Positions 26,410 through 37,677 of a DNA stretch of 64,000 nucleotides are shown piece after piece. Below the pieces are notes generated by a model, which worked only from the letters and a program-made list of their open reading frames with translations, made no database searches and was not told the DNA's origin. Location of the stretch: positions 62,001 to 126,000 of the forward strand of contig JABJQG010000003.1 of the NCBI GenBank assembly GCA_018663505.1. The letters are read 5' to 3'. The stretch is from Pseudobdellovibrionaceae bacterium. GTDB taxonomy: Bacteria; Bdellovibrionota; Bdellovibrionia; Bdellovibrionales; UBA1609. The position numbers and the translations under genes were made by a program. Positions within the stretch are counted from its first letter, which is position 1, and each line of letters opens with the position of its first letter.

Positions 26410-26917
26410 GTGTTCCACCTTTAATTCTAGAAAGTGCCACCGCTCCCACAGCTACAAGCAATAAAATAACGCCTAACACTTCAAATTCTATGAGATAGTC
26501 TTTAAATAAAAGCTGTGCCATAGATTTTACTGACAAAACCTCTGTTTTGACTTTAGCTGAACCTGAAATCATTTCTGTGGACATAAAAGCTGTTGCACCA
26601 ATGGTAAATGCAAAAAATCCAGCTAATCCACACTTAATGGCATTAGAGATAAAACCACCAGAAAAAATCTTTATTTCATGTTTTAAATCAAACATCATCA
26701 TGACCATCACAAAGAGCACCATCACCGCACCAGCATAAACAATCAACTGTACTGCTGCAATAAAAGGTACTTGTAATAAATAGTACATGGCAGAAAGGAC
26801 AATCATAGACCCTACAAGATTCAAAGATGAAAACAGAGGGCTTGAGTGCATAAGTACACCCAGTGAAAATAAGATGAGCAAAAATGCCAGCATATAAAAT
26901 AAATAACCTGTAATCAT
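26399..26917 (-). CDS. nuoJ: NADH-quinone oxidoreductase (complex I) subunit J
   Basis: A 172-residue, five-helix subunit. The conserved helix 3 with VQLIVYAGAVMVLFVFVM-type sequence (here AAVQLIVYAGAVMVLFV) is present; its pi-bulge links quinone chemistry to pumping. The usual nuoI gene is missing between nuoH and nuoJ, with only 10 bases separating them. Confidence 0.95.
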   Translation of the reverse strand: MITGYLFYMLAFLLILFSLGVLMHSSPLFSSLNLVGSMIVLSAMYYLLQVPFIAAVQLIVYAGAVMVLFVMVMMMFDLKHEIKIFSGGFISNAIKCGLAGFFAFTIGATAFMSTEMISGSAKVKTEVLSVKSMAQLLFKDYLIEFEVLGVILLLVAVGAVALSRIKGGTHAS

Positions 26918-26927
26918 AATCTCTCCA

Positions 26928-28079
26928 TTAAATTCTAGCTAAAAATACAACAACAGCAGTAACTATAGTGTTTGCTAAAGCCCAGGGAAGCATGGTTTTC
27001 CATCCTAAATCCATAAGTTGATCATATCTAAATCTTGGTAAAGTCCAGCGCACCCAAACATATATCCATAAAAATATTAAACACTTAATCATAAATACTG
27101 TAAAAAATAAAAAAGCCGTAAGCACATTGGCCATATTTATTCCGAGGCCAAAGCTTTTAAGCATGTCTTCAATCATTACATGAGATACAAATGGAAGTTG
27201 ATAGCCCCCAAAATAAAAAGTAACCAATAAAGCTGAAGCCACTAACATATGTCCGTATTCGCCTAAATAGAACATAAGCATTTTCATACCACCGTATTCT
27301 GTATGAAACCCTGCAATTAATTCTGATTCAGCTTCAGGCAAATCAAAAGGTAAGCGATTTGTTTCCGCAAATGCCGCAACTAAAAATAAAAAAGCACCCA
27401 GAGGCTGATAAAAAATTCCCCAATTTGGTAAAAAAGGAATACCAAGTTCTCTGCCTGAAATTGTAAAGCTTAAAGCCCCAGCTTGCTGGGCAATAATGGA
27501 ATGAAAATCAAAGGTATTATAAACTAAAATTGCACCCACTATGGATAATCCTAGTGCCAATTCGTAACTAATCATCTGGGCCACAGCTCTTAAAGCGCCG
27601 TACAAAGAGTACTTATTCGCGGATCCCCAACCAGCTAACAAAAGTGCATAAGCACCTAAAGAAGAGACTCCTAGGATAAAGACTATGCCAATACCTACAT
27701 TATAACCCTGAAAATTAATGTCATAAGGACCCCAGCTTTCTCCCAAGAACATAAATGGTTCTAGGTGAAATGTATTTGCTAAAGGTATAGCAGCAAACGC
27801 TAGTGCCCCCGGAATTAATGCAACCACTGGTGCTGCATAAAAAATAAGTTTATGTCCCTTTCCAGGAACAAATTCTTCTTTAAAAACAAACTTCACGGCA
27901 TCCGCTAAAAGTTGCATAAGACCAAATGGCCCCACACGGTTTGGACCATATCGATTTTGAATAAAAGCGGACCCTCTTCTCTCTACCCATACTAAAATTG
28001 GTACTAATTGAACCATTAGTAAAAAAATTAGTACTAATTTGACAGAATTAATTAAAACTTCTACTAAATCTGAACCCAT
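26928..28079 (-). CDS. nuoH: NADH-quinone oxidoreductase (complex I) subunit H
   Basis: A 383-residue subunit that forms the quinone channel and the link to the peripheral arm. Conserved blocks are ERRGSAFIQNRYGPNRVGPFG, the acidic loop ETNRLPFDLPEAESELIAGFHTEY and PRFRYDQLMDLGWK. It lies one base after nuoA. Confidence 0.97.
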   Translation of the reverse strand: MGSDLVEVLINSVKLVLIFLLMVQLVPILVWVERRGSAFIQNRYGPNRVGPFGLMQLLADAVKFVFKEEFVPGKGHKLIFYAAPVVALIPGALAFAAIPLANTFHLEPFMFLGESWGPYDINFQGYNVGIGIVFILGVSSLGAYALLLAGWGSANKYSLYGALRAVAQMISYELALGLSIVGAILVYNTFDFHSIIAQQAGALSFTISGRELGIPFLPNWGIFYQPLGAFLFLVAAFAETNRLPFDLPEAESELIAGFHTEYGGMKMLMFYLGEYGHMLVASALLVTFYFGGYQLPFVSHVMIEDMLKSFGLGINMANVLTAFLFFTVFMIKCLIFLWIYVWVRWTLPRFRYDQLMDLGWKTMLPWALANTIVTAVVVFLARI

Positions 28080-28080
28080 A

Positions 28081-28452
28081 TTATTCCCACTCTAATGCTT
28101 TAGACTTAACTTCCCAAAACAGGCCAAAAATAAAAATAAAAATAAAAACTCCCATAGCTGCTAAAAACTGTAAGCCATAGCCCTCTGTAATCGAGTCTCC
28201 AAAAGTCACAGCCCATGGATACATAAAGATAATTTCAATATCAAAAAGAATAAATAAGATGGCCGTTAAATAATATTTCACAGGAACCTTAGAGTGCCCA
28301 GAGAACTGACCGGGTATACCACACTCATAAGCCTCATCTTTTACATCATTTTGTTTTGGCTTAGGTCCGATAAGCGAAGTTACCACAACAATAGCTGTTC
28401 CAAACAAAGCTACAAAAACACCCAACGCGATTATGGGAACAAGTTCTTCCAT
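28081..28452 (-). CDS. nuoA: NADH-quinone oxidoreductase (complex I) subunit A
   Basis: A 123-residue, three-helix subunit. The first loop carries YECGIPG, with the conserved cysteine that becomes exposed in the deactive enzyme, and FILFDIEIIFMYPW forms helix 2. First gene of the block. nuoB, C and D do not follow. Confidence 0.95.
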   Translation of the reverse strand: MEELVPIIALGVFVALFGTAIVVVTSLIGPKPKQNDVKDEAYECGIPGQFSGHSKVPVKYYLTAILFILFDIEIIFMYPWAVTFGDSITEGYGLQFLAAMGVFIFIFIFGLFWEVKSKALEWE

Positions 28453-28571
28453 GTATCATCCTTAAAAGCTGAATATAAAATTTATACTTTTACTAAAAGC
28501 CACTGAAATTAGCGCTCTTAAAAAATGTGTTAATCCACCACACACTAATAATAAATGACTGTAATGACAAT

Positions 28572-28616
28572 AAAATCAGCGTTTGCTACCTTGTGATGCG
28601 CGGGGCGTTGATTTTT
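28572..28616 (+). promoter_or_regulatory. Terminator-like hairpin just upstream of mfd
   Basis: AAAATCAGCG pairs with CGTTGATTTT (10 bp, one G-U) around a 24-base GC-rich loop and is followed by a short T run, 28 bases before the mfd ATG. It could be an attenuator in the mfd leader or the end of a short transcript. Confidence 0.4.
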
Positions 28617-28644
28617 GTGCAAAACATGTTCATAAACATAGCCC

Positions 28645-31600
28645 ATGACAATATTTGAAGATCTACCTATTAATTTTACCAACCATTTTATTAAGGCACT
28701 AGAGTCTCACGAGTCGTCTTTTTTTATAGAAGGGTCTTTATCAGAGGAATCGTTATCTGCCTTGATTTCTGGCATACATTCTAAAAATATTGGATTACAA
28801 CACTTAATTGTTGTTGAAAATAGCAAAGTTGCAAAAAAAATAGCTAAATGCTTTCAATTTTTTAATCCGTCACTCAATGTTCAGTTATTATTTGGTTTCG
28901 ATATTTCGGCCTATTCCAACCTATATCCTAACAAAAAACTTATTGCACAAAGATTGGGCTGGATGCATCAAGCTCAAAATGGATCAACTCAAACTATTTT
29001 TATAGCAACTATTGAGGGACTCACACAAAAGACCATTCCTTTCAGTATCCTTCATAAACACACATCCTTATTTAAAATAGGTTCTGACTTCTTTGAGCAC
29101 CCTCACAAAGAACTTATAAAGCTAGGCTATATACCCTCTCCCGTTGTTGAGGATATTGGCACATTTTCTATTCGAGGGGGTCTAATTGATATTTTTTCTC
29201 CAGCTCATAAACATCCAATACGTATTGAACTTTTTGCCGATGAAATTCATTCACTACGTGAGTTTGATGAATCCACACAAAGAACGCTAAATAATCTCAA
29301 TACATGTGCAATTATACCAGCCCAAGAAACAGTTCTGGAAAGTGATTATTATCTACATGCCTTGGATAAGTACCAGGCTGATTTAAAACATAGATCAGAG
29401 TTTGTTAAAGAATTCCCAACCGATTATTTACGTCAGCTCTCTCAAGGGCATTATTTTCAAGGACAGGAGTTCTTGGTCTCTTATTTTTATAAAGAAGCGG
29501 TGTCAGCACTAGACCACTTTTCTTCAAATTTAAATATTTGGCACTTTAATCCAATGGCAATTACTCAGCATCTTGACCTATTTTTAGAAAATCTAAAAAT
29601 AGAACATGATAATTCTTTAGACCTACCCATATGTCCAAAACCGGAAGATCAATATGTTGTATTAAAAGAGCTCACACCTCCCCCAGATACTAAAGATATT
29701 TATTTCTCAAAAGTGCATGTGTTAGATCATGTGGAAGAAAAAAGTACTTATTCTTTTCCATGCTCTCCTTTAATTGAAATTCGTCAAAAATTTCACAATT
29801 TGTTAAAAGACCCAAATGATCATTCTGATTACTTAAAAGAAAAATTAATAGACTTTAAAAATAAAAATTTTAGTGTTTTTATAATTTCATCATCTGAAAG
29901 ACAGACTCAAAAGATTAAATTACTTTTAGATGATCAAAACTTTCAAGTGGAAGTGTCTGACTCTACTAATTTCCAATGGGAGAACTGGATTAACGAGCAG
30001 AATCAGAATCTGTTAAAAATTAACCTTATCCACGGGCAAATTCCGGAGGGATTTAATCTTAATGCAGAAAGAATTATCTTTATTACTGATGATGACATTC
30101 TAGGAAAACGCAGAACCTACAAAACATCCGCTACTGAAACTTTATCTGAAAAAGCACATGCACTGAGCTTTGGTGAGTTAAAAATTGATGATCTCATTGT
30201 TCATAAGCTTCATGGTGTGGGAATCTACAAGGGTTTAAAAACTATGCCTATTGCCGGTATAGAATCTGAGTTTATTCAAATTGAGTATAAGGATAGCGAT
30301 AAACTCTATTTACCAATTTATCAAATTGGACAAATTCAAAAATATTCAGGTCCGAAAGCTTCTCAATTATTAAATAAATTAGGCGGAAATGGTTGGGAAA
30401 AAACAAAGGTTAAAGTTAAAAGTAAGATTCATGACTTAGCCGCTGAACTATTAAAGCTTTATGCGGCACGCTCACAACTTACTAGAGCACCATACTCAGA
30501 GCCGGATAGAGACTTTCAGTTATTTGAGAAAGAATTTCCATACGAAGAAACACCTGGCCAACAAAAAGCCATTGACGATGTATTAAAGAATCTGTGTTCT
30601 GATAAACCCATGGACCGATTGATTTGTGGCGATGTTGGATTTGGAAAAACTGAAGTCGCAATGCGAGCTTGTTTTAAAATTATTCAAGATAAAAAACAAG
30701 TGGCCGTTATTGCTCCAACAACTATATTAACGTTCCAACATTTTCAAAATTTTAAAAAACGTTTTAAAAATTGGCCTATAAAAATTGCCGTTCTCAACCG
30801 ATTTGTAAAACCAAAAGAAATACGCCAAAACATTCAAGAAATTAAAGATGGCCAAATAGACTTAGTTATTGGCACCCACCGTCTCTTCAGTAAAGATATT
30901 CAATTTAAAGATCTTGGTTTATTGGTTATTGATGAGGAACAACGCTTTGGGGTGAAACACAAAGAACAGATTCGACAGCTAAAAACAATGGTGGATACTC
31001 TAACGTTATCAGCCACTCCTATCCCAAGAACATTAAATTTATCATTAATGGGAATGCGTGATTTAACACTAATAAACACAGCTCCCATGGACCGCTTACC
31101 CACAAGAACTTTTGTTACTCGTTTTGATAAAGGTACAATTAAAAAAGCTGTAGAAAGCGAGCTCTCTCGTGGCGGACAAGTCTTTTTTCTCCACAATAAA
31201 GTACAAAGTATATATGCGCTTGCCGATGAGCTTCGATCTTTTTTACCTAATGTTACAATTGCTGTTGGTCATGGACAAATGCAAGAAAAAGAACTTGAAG
31301 AAACAATGCTGAAATTTTTTAACCAAAAAATTGACCTCTTAGTTTGCACTACAATTATCGAATCGGGCATTGATATACCAACTGCAAATACAATGTTTAT
31401 AGACAACGCTCATTCTCTTGGTTTAAGCCAACTCTATCAACTCAGAGGTCGAGTAGGACGTAGCAAACGAAGAGCTTACTGTTATTTAATGGTTCCTAAA
31501 AATAGAAAGTTAAACTCTGTTCAGCAAGAAAGACTAAGAGTCATCCAAGAGAATACTGAATTAGGTTCAGGCATTAAAATAGCACATTATGATTTAGAAT

Positions 31601-32157
31601 TAAGAGGCTCTGGAAATATTTTAGGCCAAGATCAATCTGGACAGATTAATGCAGTAGGGTATGAGCTTTACCTAGAATTATTAGAAAATGAACTCAATAC
31701 ATTAAAAGGTGAGCCACAAAAAGAACAACTAGACCCAGAAATTAATCTTAAAATTCCAGCTCTCATTCCTGATATATATATTTCGGACATTCGTATCCGA
31801 CTTGCCTACTACAAAGCCCTCTCACAAATTCAAACAGAAGCAGAGGTCGATGTTATAGAAGAGGAGCTTACAGATCAATTTGGTAAGCCGCCTGAACAGG
31901 TCTATAATCTTATTGGTATCATGCTTATCCGAAAATACTGCAAAGACTTATCAATTAGAGATCTAACAGCTGGTCCAAAAAATCTATCCCTAACTTTTAC
32001 AGAAAACACACCTCTAAGTGTAGTAAAAGTGCTCGGATTAACAAACAGACCAAATAAAAAATATACACTTACACCAAGCAGCCAATTAAAAATAAGAATG
32101 AATGAGATTACGTGGCCTCGCGTTTACGATGAACTCGCATATTTAAAAACTATATAA
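28645..32157 (+). CDS. mfd: Transcription-repair coupling factor Mfd
   Basis: A 1170-residue SF2 translocase that removes stalled RNA polymerase and recruits UvrA. Order: UvrB-homology module (residues 1-about 340), RNA polymerase-interacting domain (ELKIDDLIVHKLHGVGIYKGL, about 512-575), translocase with Walker A GDVGFGKTE (662-670) and DEEQ box (763-766), second RecA-like domain with LRGRVGRSKRRAYCYL, and C-terminal regulatory domain. Length agrees with E. coli Mfd (1148). The ATG at 28645 is the first reasonable start. Confidence 0.97.
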   Translation: MTIFEDLPINFTNHFIKALESHESSFFIEGSLSEESLSALISGIHSKNIGLQHLIVVENSKVAKKIAKCFQFFNPSLNVQLLFGFDISAYSNLYPNKKLIAQRLGWMHQAQNGSTQTIFIATIEGLTQKTIPFSILHKHTSLFKIGSDFFEHPHKELIKLGYIPSPVVEDIGTFSIRGGLIDIFSPAHKHPIRIELFADEIHSLREFDESTQRTLNNLNTCAIIPAQETVLESDYYLHALDKYQADLKHRSEFVKEFPTDYLRQLSQGHYFQGQEFLVSYFYKEAVSALDHFSSNLNIWHFNPMAITQHLDLFLENLKIEHDNSLDLPICPKPEDQYVVLKELTPPPDTKDIYFSKVHVLDHVEEKSTYSFPCSPLIEIRQKFHNLLKDPNDHSDYLKEKLIDFKNKNFSVFIISSSERQTQKIKLLLDDQNFQVEVSDSTNFQWENWINEQNQNLLKINLIHGQIPEGFNLNAERIIFITDDDILGKRRTYKTSATETLSEKAHALSFGELKIDDLIVHKLHGVGIYKGLKTMPIAGIESEFIQIEYKDSDKLYLPIYQIGQIQKYSGPKASQLLNKLGGNGWEKTKVKVKSKIHDLAAELLKLYAARSQLTRAPYSEPDRDFQLFEKEFPYEETPGQQKAIDDVLKNLCSDKPMDRLICGDVGFGKTEVAMRACFKIIQDKKQVAVIAPTTILTFQHFQNFKKRFKNWPIKIAVLNRFVKPKEIRQNIQEIKDGQIDLVIGTHRLFSKDIQFKDLGLLVIDEEQRFGVKHKEQIRQLKTMVDTLTLSATPIPRTLNLSLMGMRDLTLINTAPMDRLPTRTFVTRFDKGTIKKAVESELSRGGQVFFLHNKVQSIYALADELRSFLPNVTIAVGHGQMQEKELEETMLKFFNQKIDLLVCTTIIESGIDIPTANTMFIDNAHSLGLSQLYQLRGRVGRSKRRAYCYLMVPKNRKLNSVQQERLRVIQENTELGSGIKIAHYDLELRGSGNILGQDQSGQINAVGYELYLELLENELNTLKGEPQKEQLDPEINLKIPALIPDIYISDIRIRLAYYKALSQIQTEAEVDVIEEELTDQFGKPPEQVYNLIGIMLIRKYCKDLSIRDLTAGPKNLSLTFTENTPLSVVKVLGLTNRPNKKYTLTPSSQLKIRMNEITWPRVYDELAYLKTI

Positions 32158-32272
32158 TCTAAATATCAATTTAGCAGTCTAACAGTTTATTTTCATAAAT
32201 ATTCATTGGTTATATACATTTCATTGCAACATTCTAAACTCTGACTCTCTTGACAAACTAACTTTAAAAAAA

Positions 32273-33052
32273 TTAAAACTCTAGTTGAAGGCCTGCATTC
32301 AATTGGACATCTGTTGCAAAACTAGGGTCCACAGCATTAGAAGACGCTAAAAATGATTTACCTTCGAAAAATAAAAATGTATTTTGTAAACCTGATTCCA
32401 CAAATGCATTTTTAGCTGTATCTCTATCTAACCAGTCTAATTGAATTAATCCACCAAGATGAAAATATCCAGCCGGTTGAGTATTTCCTTTGAAGGTTGG
32501 ATTATTATTCTGTTGTTCTTCATATTGGGCAATATATATTCCACCACCAATAAAAGGAACAAAATAAGGCTCATTCATGAGTGTTTCAAATGAAATTTTT
32601 GCACCAAAATGTAAAGGTGTAACTTTGAGTGTAGATACATCATCTGCTGATGCCAACGATTCTACTGAGTAAAAAGAAACTCCAAAATCATAGGAAAATG
32701 TCATAAATGAGTAATGATTTTTGACAGAAAAACTTACCCCAATTCCTGTTCCATTTTTTACTCCATACACTTGTTCAAATGTATTTACAGAAAATTTTGG
32801 TTGATAGTCATTTGGGTCAAATTGAGAAGAAAATATTGAAAAAGACAATCCATTATCTTCCCTTCTCTCTCCATAAGGAATTAATTTGTACTCCATATTT
32901 TGTTTATCAGAATCTATGTAATTTGCCTCTACAAACACTAAGTCATCCTCGAGACCTTGATCTATGATGTTTGCATTTAAATTAAGACTCACCCCAATAA
33001 ATCCGATAAGGAAAAGAGTAAGGATATATTTGTGAAAAACTTGAAAAAACAT
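32273..33052 (-). CDS. Outer-membrane beta-barrel protein
   Basis: A 259-residue protein with a signal peptide (FFQVFHKYILTLFLIGFIGVSLNLNA, cleavage about residue 26). The mature part shows alternating aromatic strands (FGAKISFETL, YFVPFIGGGIYIAQYE) and ends in phenylalanine (NAGLQLEF), the recognition signal for outer-membrane insertion. It resembles small 8-10 strand barrels (OmpA/OmpW class), without a specific match. The frame is open to a TTG at 33076, but the ATG at 33052 puts the signal peptide at the N-terminus. It overlaps the divergent GH3 gene start by about 20 bases. Confidence 0.7.
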   Translation of the reverse strand: MFFQVFHKYILTLFLIGFIGVSLNLNANIIDQGLEDDLVFVEANYIDSDKQNMEYKLIPYGERREDNGLSFSIFSSQFDPNDYQPKFSVNTFEQVYGVKNGTGIGVSFSVKNHYSFMTFSYDFGVSFYSVESLASADDVSTLKVTPLHFGAKISFETLMNEPYFVPFIGGGIYIAQYEEQQNNNPTFKGNTQPAGYFHLGGLIQLDWLDRDTAKNAFVESGLQNTFLFFEGKSFLASSNAVDPSFATDVQLNAGLQLEF

Positions 33053-34810
33053 ATATTTAGTATACTTTTTCTCCAAGAAAGAGGCTCTTTAAAAGTGCAT
33101 AAGCTTTTAAATCAAGTCTTTTGTATTTCTATACTATATTTTAGTCTTATTCCAACAGGACTTAATGCTGGCTATGTTGATAAAATTAATAACAACTCAT
33201 CCTTTAGTGACAGTCTAAATTTAAACTTATTAACTAACGAACAGTTTGATCAGTTTGTTAATAAAAAAATTAGCAGTATGTCTTTAAAAGATAAAATTGG
33301 TCAACTCTTTATTCTTGGATTTCATGGGACAAAGTTTACTGGAAAATTAAAAAAAAGGATTAATAAATTTAATCCAGGTTCTGTTATTGTATATAAAAGA
33401 AATATAAAATCTCTTAAACAAATTCGACGCTTTAATTTTAAATTACAAAAGGACTACTTATCTAAAAATCATTTTCCCATTTTTATAATGACTGACCAAG
33501 AAGGTGGTTCTGTTTCTAGAATCAAACACAAATTCACGCCTCCAAGTGCTCTTTCTATTGGACAAACGAATCTGCCAATTTTTGCTAAGGATTATGGACT
33601 TATAACTGGAAAAATTATGGGCTTACTCGGCTTTAATTTTAATTTAGCACCTGTAGCAGATCTTTCAAATCCCTATAAAAAAAATTTTATAGGCAATCGC
33701 TCCTTTGGAAATGACCCTAAAAAGGTTTTAAACTTTGCTCAACAGTTCTCTCAAGGGTTACTTGATACATCAGTAATTCCAACTTTCAAACATTATCCCG
33801 GTCATGGCGGCACCATAAACGATAGCCATAGAAAACTACCAAAAAAACTAGCTTCATATGATGAGCTCAAAGATACACATTTTTATCCTTTTAAGAAAAT
33901 TGCAGAACTTCAAATACCATCTGCAATTATGACAGCACATATTTCATTTCCAAACATAGATTACTCTGGTGTACCAGCTACATATTCAAAAAAATTAATA
34001 ACTGATATTTTAAGAGTTAAGTTCGGTTATAAAGGATTAGTTATTACTGATGATTTAAGAATGGCTGGTGCATCTGTAAATAGTGCCGAGCATGTTGGTA
34101 TACGGGCATTGGCTGCCATTAATGCTGGGTGTGATATGCTCATGTTAGCTTGGGGATATAAAAAACAAGATTTTGCAAAAAGATTTCTTATTAAATCTGT
34201 GAAAAATAATACTCTAGATGTAACTAGAATTGATGAAAGCCTAAGAAGAATATTAAGATTTAAATATAAATATAGTATGAATATAAAATCACATCTTTCT
34301 ACTAATAAAAAATTAAGAACAGCATTTAAAGAATTAAAATTATTTTCTAATGAAATTAGTTTAAAGAATTTCAAAGCATCCGTTAAAAAACAAAACATGA
34401 ATAGATTTAAAAAACCTAATAGTGGTTACTTTAATGAGATTAAATCCGTCTCTGTATTTTCTGCTTATCGAGATTTCTATAAACACTTAAAATTAAACTC
34501 AAACTACAATTATGATTTTTACCAATTAACTCCAAAAAAAACGGTGTCTATTGAAAGCATATTAAAGAATGATCCTAAACGCTTAGGTGTTTTCTATGTT
34601 ACAGGTATAGGCACGTCTAAAATACTAAATAAACTAGATATAAAAACTAAGAAAAAAATTCTAATCGTAAATACCACCTACCCTGGTATCATTGATTTAC
34701 CTAGTCAATATTTAGATGTTATAAATATCAATACTACAAATCACCTCTCTGGAAAATGGACGGGCAAGCGTATCCACAACGGTAATAGGTTCCCTGCAAC
34801 TGAACACTAA
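33032..34810 (+). CDS. Exported glycoside hydrolase family 3 beta-N-acetylhexosaminidase, NagZ-like
   Basis: A 592-residue protein with NagZ motifs: MTDQEGG (154-160), KHYPGHG (253-259), the His of the catalytic Asp-His dyad in NDSH (266) and ITDDLRMAG with nucleophile Asp340. NagZ normally cleaves GlcNAc-anhydroMurNAc during cell-wall recycling and is a 340-residue cytoplasmic enzyme; here a signal peptide and an extra 220-residue C-terminal domain point to action outside the cytoplasm. Two starts are plausible: GTG 33032 (AAGGA 7 bases before) and GTG 33095 (GAGG before), the latter giving a classic signal peptide ending in GLNA. Confidence 0.85.
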   Translation: MKNLKKHIFSILFLQERGSLKVHKLLNQVFCISILYFSLIPTGLNAGYVDKINNNSSFSDSLNLNLLTNEQFDQFVNKKISSMSLKDKIGQLFILGFHGTKFTGKLKKRINKFNPGSVIVYKRNIKSLKQIRRFNFKLQKDYLSKNHFPIFIMTDQEGGSVSRIKHKFTPPSALSIGQTNLPIFAKDYGLITGKIMGLLGFNFNLAPVADLSNPYKKNFIGNRSFGNDPKKVLNFAQQFSQGLLDTSVIPTFKHYPGHGGTINDSHRKLPKKLASYDELKDTHFYPFKKIAELQIPSAIMTAHISFPNIDYSGVPATYSKKLITDILRVKFGYKGLVITDDLRMAGASVNSAEHVGIRALAAINAGCDMLMLAWGYKKQDFAKRFLIKSVKNNTLDVTRIDESLRRILRFKYKYSMNIKSHLSTNKKLRTAFKELKLFSNEISLKNFKASVKKQNMNRFKKPNSGYFNEIKSVSVFSAYRDFYKHLKLNSNYNYDFYQLTPKKTVSIESILKNDPKRLGVFYVTGIGTSKILNKLDIKTKKKILIVNTTYPGIIDLPSQYLDVININTTNHLSGKWTGKRIHNGNRFPATEH

Positions 34811-34899
34811 TTTAAACAACAACCGTAATAATGAGCCATAGCCACTTTAATTTAGACAAATTTATAACATTAAAATGTTTATGACAACAACTCTCAGAC

Positions 34900-35304
34900 C
34901 TATTGGTCAGCACCACTCATTCTTGTTTCAGAACGTTTTAGCTTTCTTTGGTATTTTTTAATACCATCGTGGCCAATTTCACTACTTAAAAGCTGATCCT
35001 GAGATTTTTGTATTGCGTCTTTTGCTCGCTCAGTATCAATCTCTTCTGGAGTTTCTGCTGTTTCAGCGAGTACTTGTATGGAGTTAGGAGTTACATTTAA
35101 ATAACCCCAACTAATGACAACGGATTTTGTTTCGGATGACCCCTCTTGTTTATACCTCATTATACCAGTAGATAAGGTAGACATAAGTGGAGAATGCCCA
35201 GGCAGCAAACAAAGTTCACCTTTATATGCGGGTACAATAACTTCAGTGACCGGAATGTTATCCACTAATACTTTATCAGGAGTTAGTAATTTTAAGTTAA
35301 ACAT
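34900..35304 (-). CDS. atpC: ATP synthase epsilon subunit
   Basis: A 134-residue F1 subunit with the N-terminal beta sandwich (LLPGHSPLMSTLSTGIMRYK) and a C-terminal two-helix part (about 85-134). It couples gamma rotation to regulation of ATP hydrolysis. Last gene of the F1 operon, 38 bases after atpD. Confidence 0.95.
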   Translation of the reverse strand: MFNLKLLTPDKVLVDNIPVTEVIVPAYKGELCLLPGHSPLMSTLSTGIMRYKQEGSSETKSVVISWGYLNVTPNSIQVLAETAETPEEIDTERAKDAIQKSQDQLLSSEIGHDGIKKYQRKLKRSETRMSGADQ

Positions 35305-35342
35305 AGTCTATCCTATTTTAAATTCACTTTAATATATATTTA

Positions 35343-36743
<1,401 letters not shown>

Positions 36744-36786
36744 CTAATATATCTCCTTAAAATCCTATATAAATTTAATAAATAAA

Positions 36787-37665
36787 TTAACCATTTAGTG
36801 CTTCTGCACCACTTACTATTTCTGTGAGTTCGGTAGTAATTGCCGCTTGTCTTAATTTGTTGTATGTCAACGTCATGCTATCAATCATTTCGTTAGCATT
36901 TTTAGTTGAATTATCCATTGCTGTCATTCTTGCGCCATGCTCAGAGGCTACAGATTCTGTCATTGCCCTGTAGACCTGTGTACTAAAATGTTTTTTTAAA
37001 AGAACATCAATCATCATTTCTGGTTCTGGTTCAAAAATTAAATCTTTTGAAAATAACACCTCTTCACTATTCAGCTCAGACTGCCCAATATCCACAGGAA
37101 GAATAGTTTCGCAAACAACATCTTGCTGAATTGGTGATTTAAATTCATTATAAACTAAACGAATTTCATCATAATCACCTTCAGAGAATTCATGTTTTAA
37201 TTTCTCTGCAACTTCTGCTGCTAATGCATATGACACTTCACGAGCTAAATCTAAAATAGTATCAATACCTTCAACTCCTCTATGCTTAAAGTAATCTTTC
37301 CCTTTTTTACCCACGAAGATAAAGTCTAACTTTTGGTAATTATCTTTGTTCTCTTTGTAGTAGTTCATCGCAAACTTGTTTATATTTGCATTAAAGCCAC
37401 CACAAAGTCCTCGATCACTTGTTAATACTACAAGTAAAACATTTTTTGGATTTTCACTTCTACTTAAGAGCGGGTGTGACACTCGTTGAGTGACAGCAAT
37501 ATCTGCAATTGAAGTCCGTAAGCTTATTGCATAAGGTCGTAGTCGTGTGATTCGACCTTGTGCTCTTTTTAATTTAGCCGCAGACACAAGCTTCATTGCT
37601 TGCGTAATTTTCTGAGTGTTTTTAACACTGGAAATTCGCGATCTAATATCTGATAAATTAGCCAT
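36787..37665 (-). CDS. atpG: ATP synthase gamma subunit
   Basis: A 292-residue rotor shaft. The N-terminal helix ISSVKNTQKITQAMKLVSAAKLKRAQ and C-terminal MTAMDNSTKNANEMIDSMTLTYNKLRQA form the coiled coil inside F1. DRGLCGGFN marks the globular domain. 12 bases after atpA. Confidence 0.97.
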   Translation of the reverse strand: MANLSDIRSRISSVKNTQKITQAMKLVSAAKLKRAQGRITRLRPYAISLRTSIADIAVTQRVSHPLLSRSENPKNVLLVVLTSDRGLCGGFNANINKFAMNYYKENKDNYQKLDFIFVGKKGKDYFKHRGVEGIDTILDLAREVSYALAAEVAEKLKHEFSEGDYDEIRLVYNEFKSPIQQDVVCETILPVDIGQSELNSEEVLFSKDLIFEPEPEMMIDVLLKKHFSTQVYRAMTESVASEHGARMTAMDNSTKNANEMIDSMTLTYNKLRQAAITTELTEIVSGAEALNG

Positions 37666-37677
37666 ACTTATAAATCC

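Noticed and set aside
34768-34779. GTATCCACA near the end of the GH3 gene
   Set aside because: A lone one-mismatch DnaA box in coding sequence, expected by chance.
35256-35264. TTATCCACT, a near DnaA box in the atpC region
   Set aside because: Single, one mismatch, within coding sequence, with no A/T-rich unwinding element nearby.
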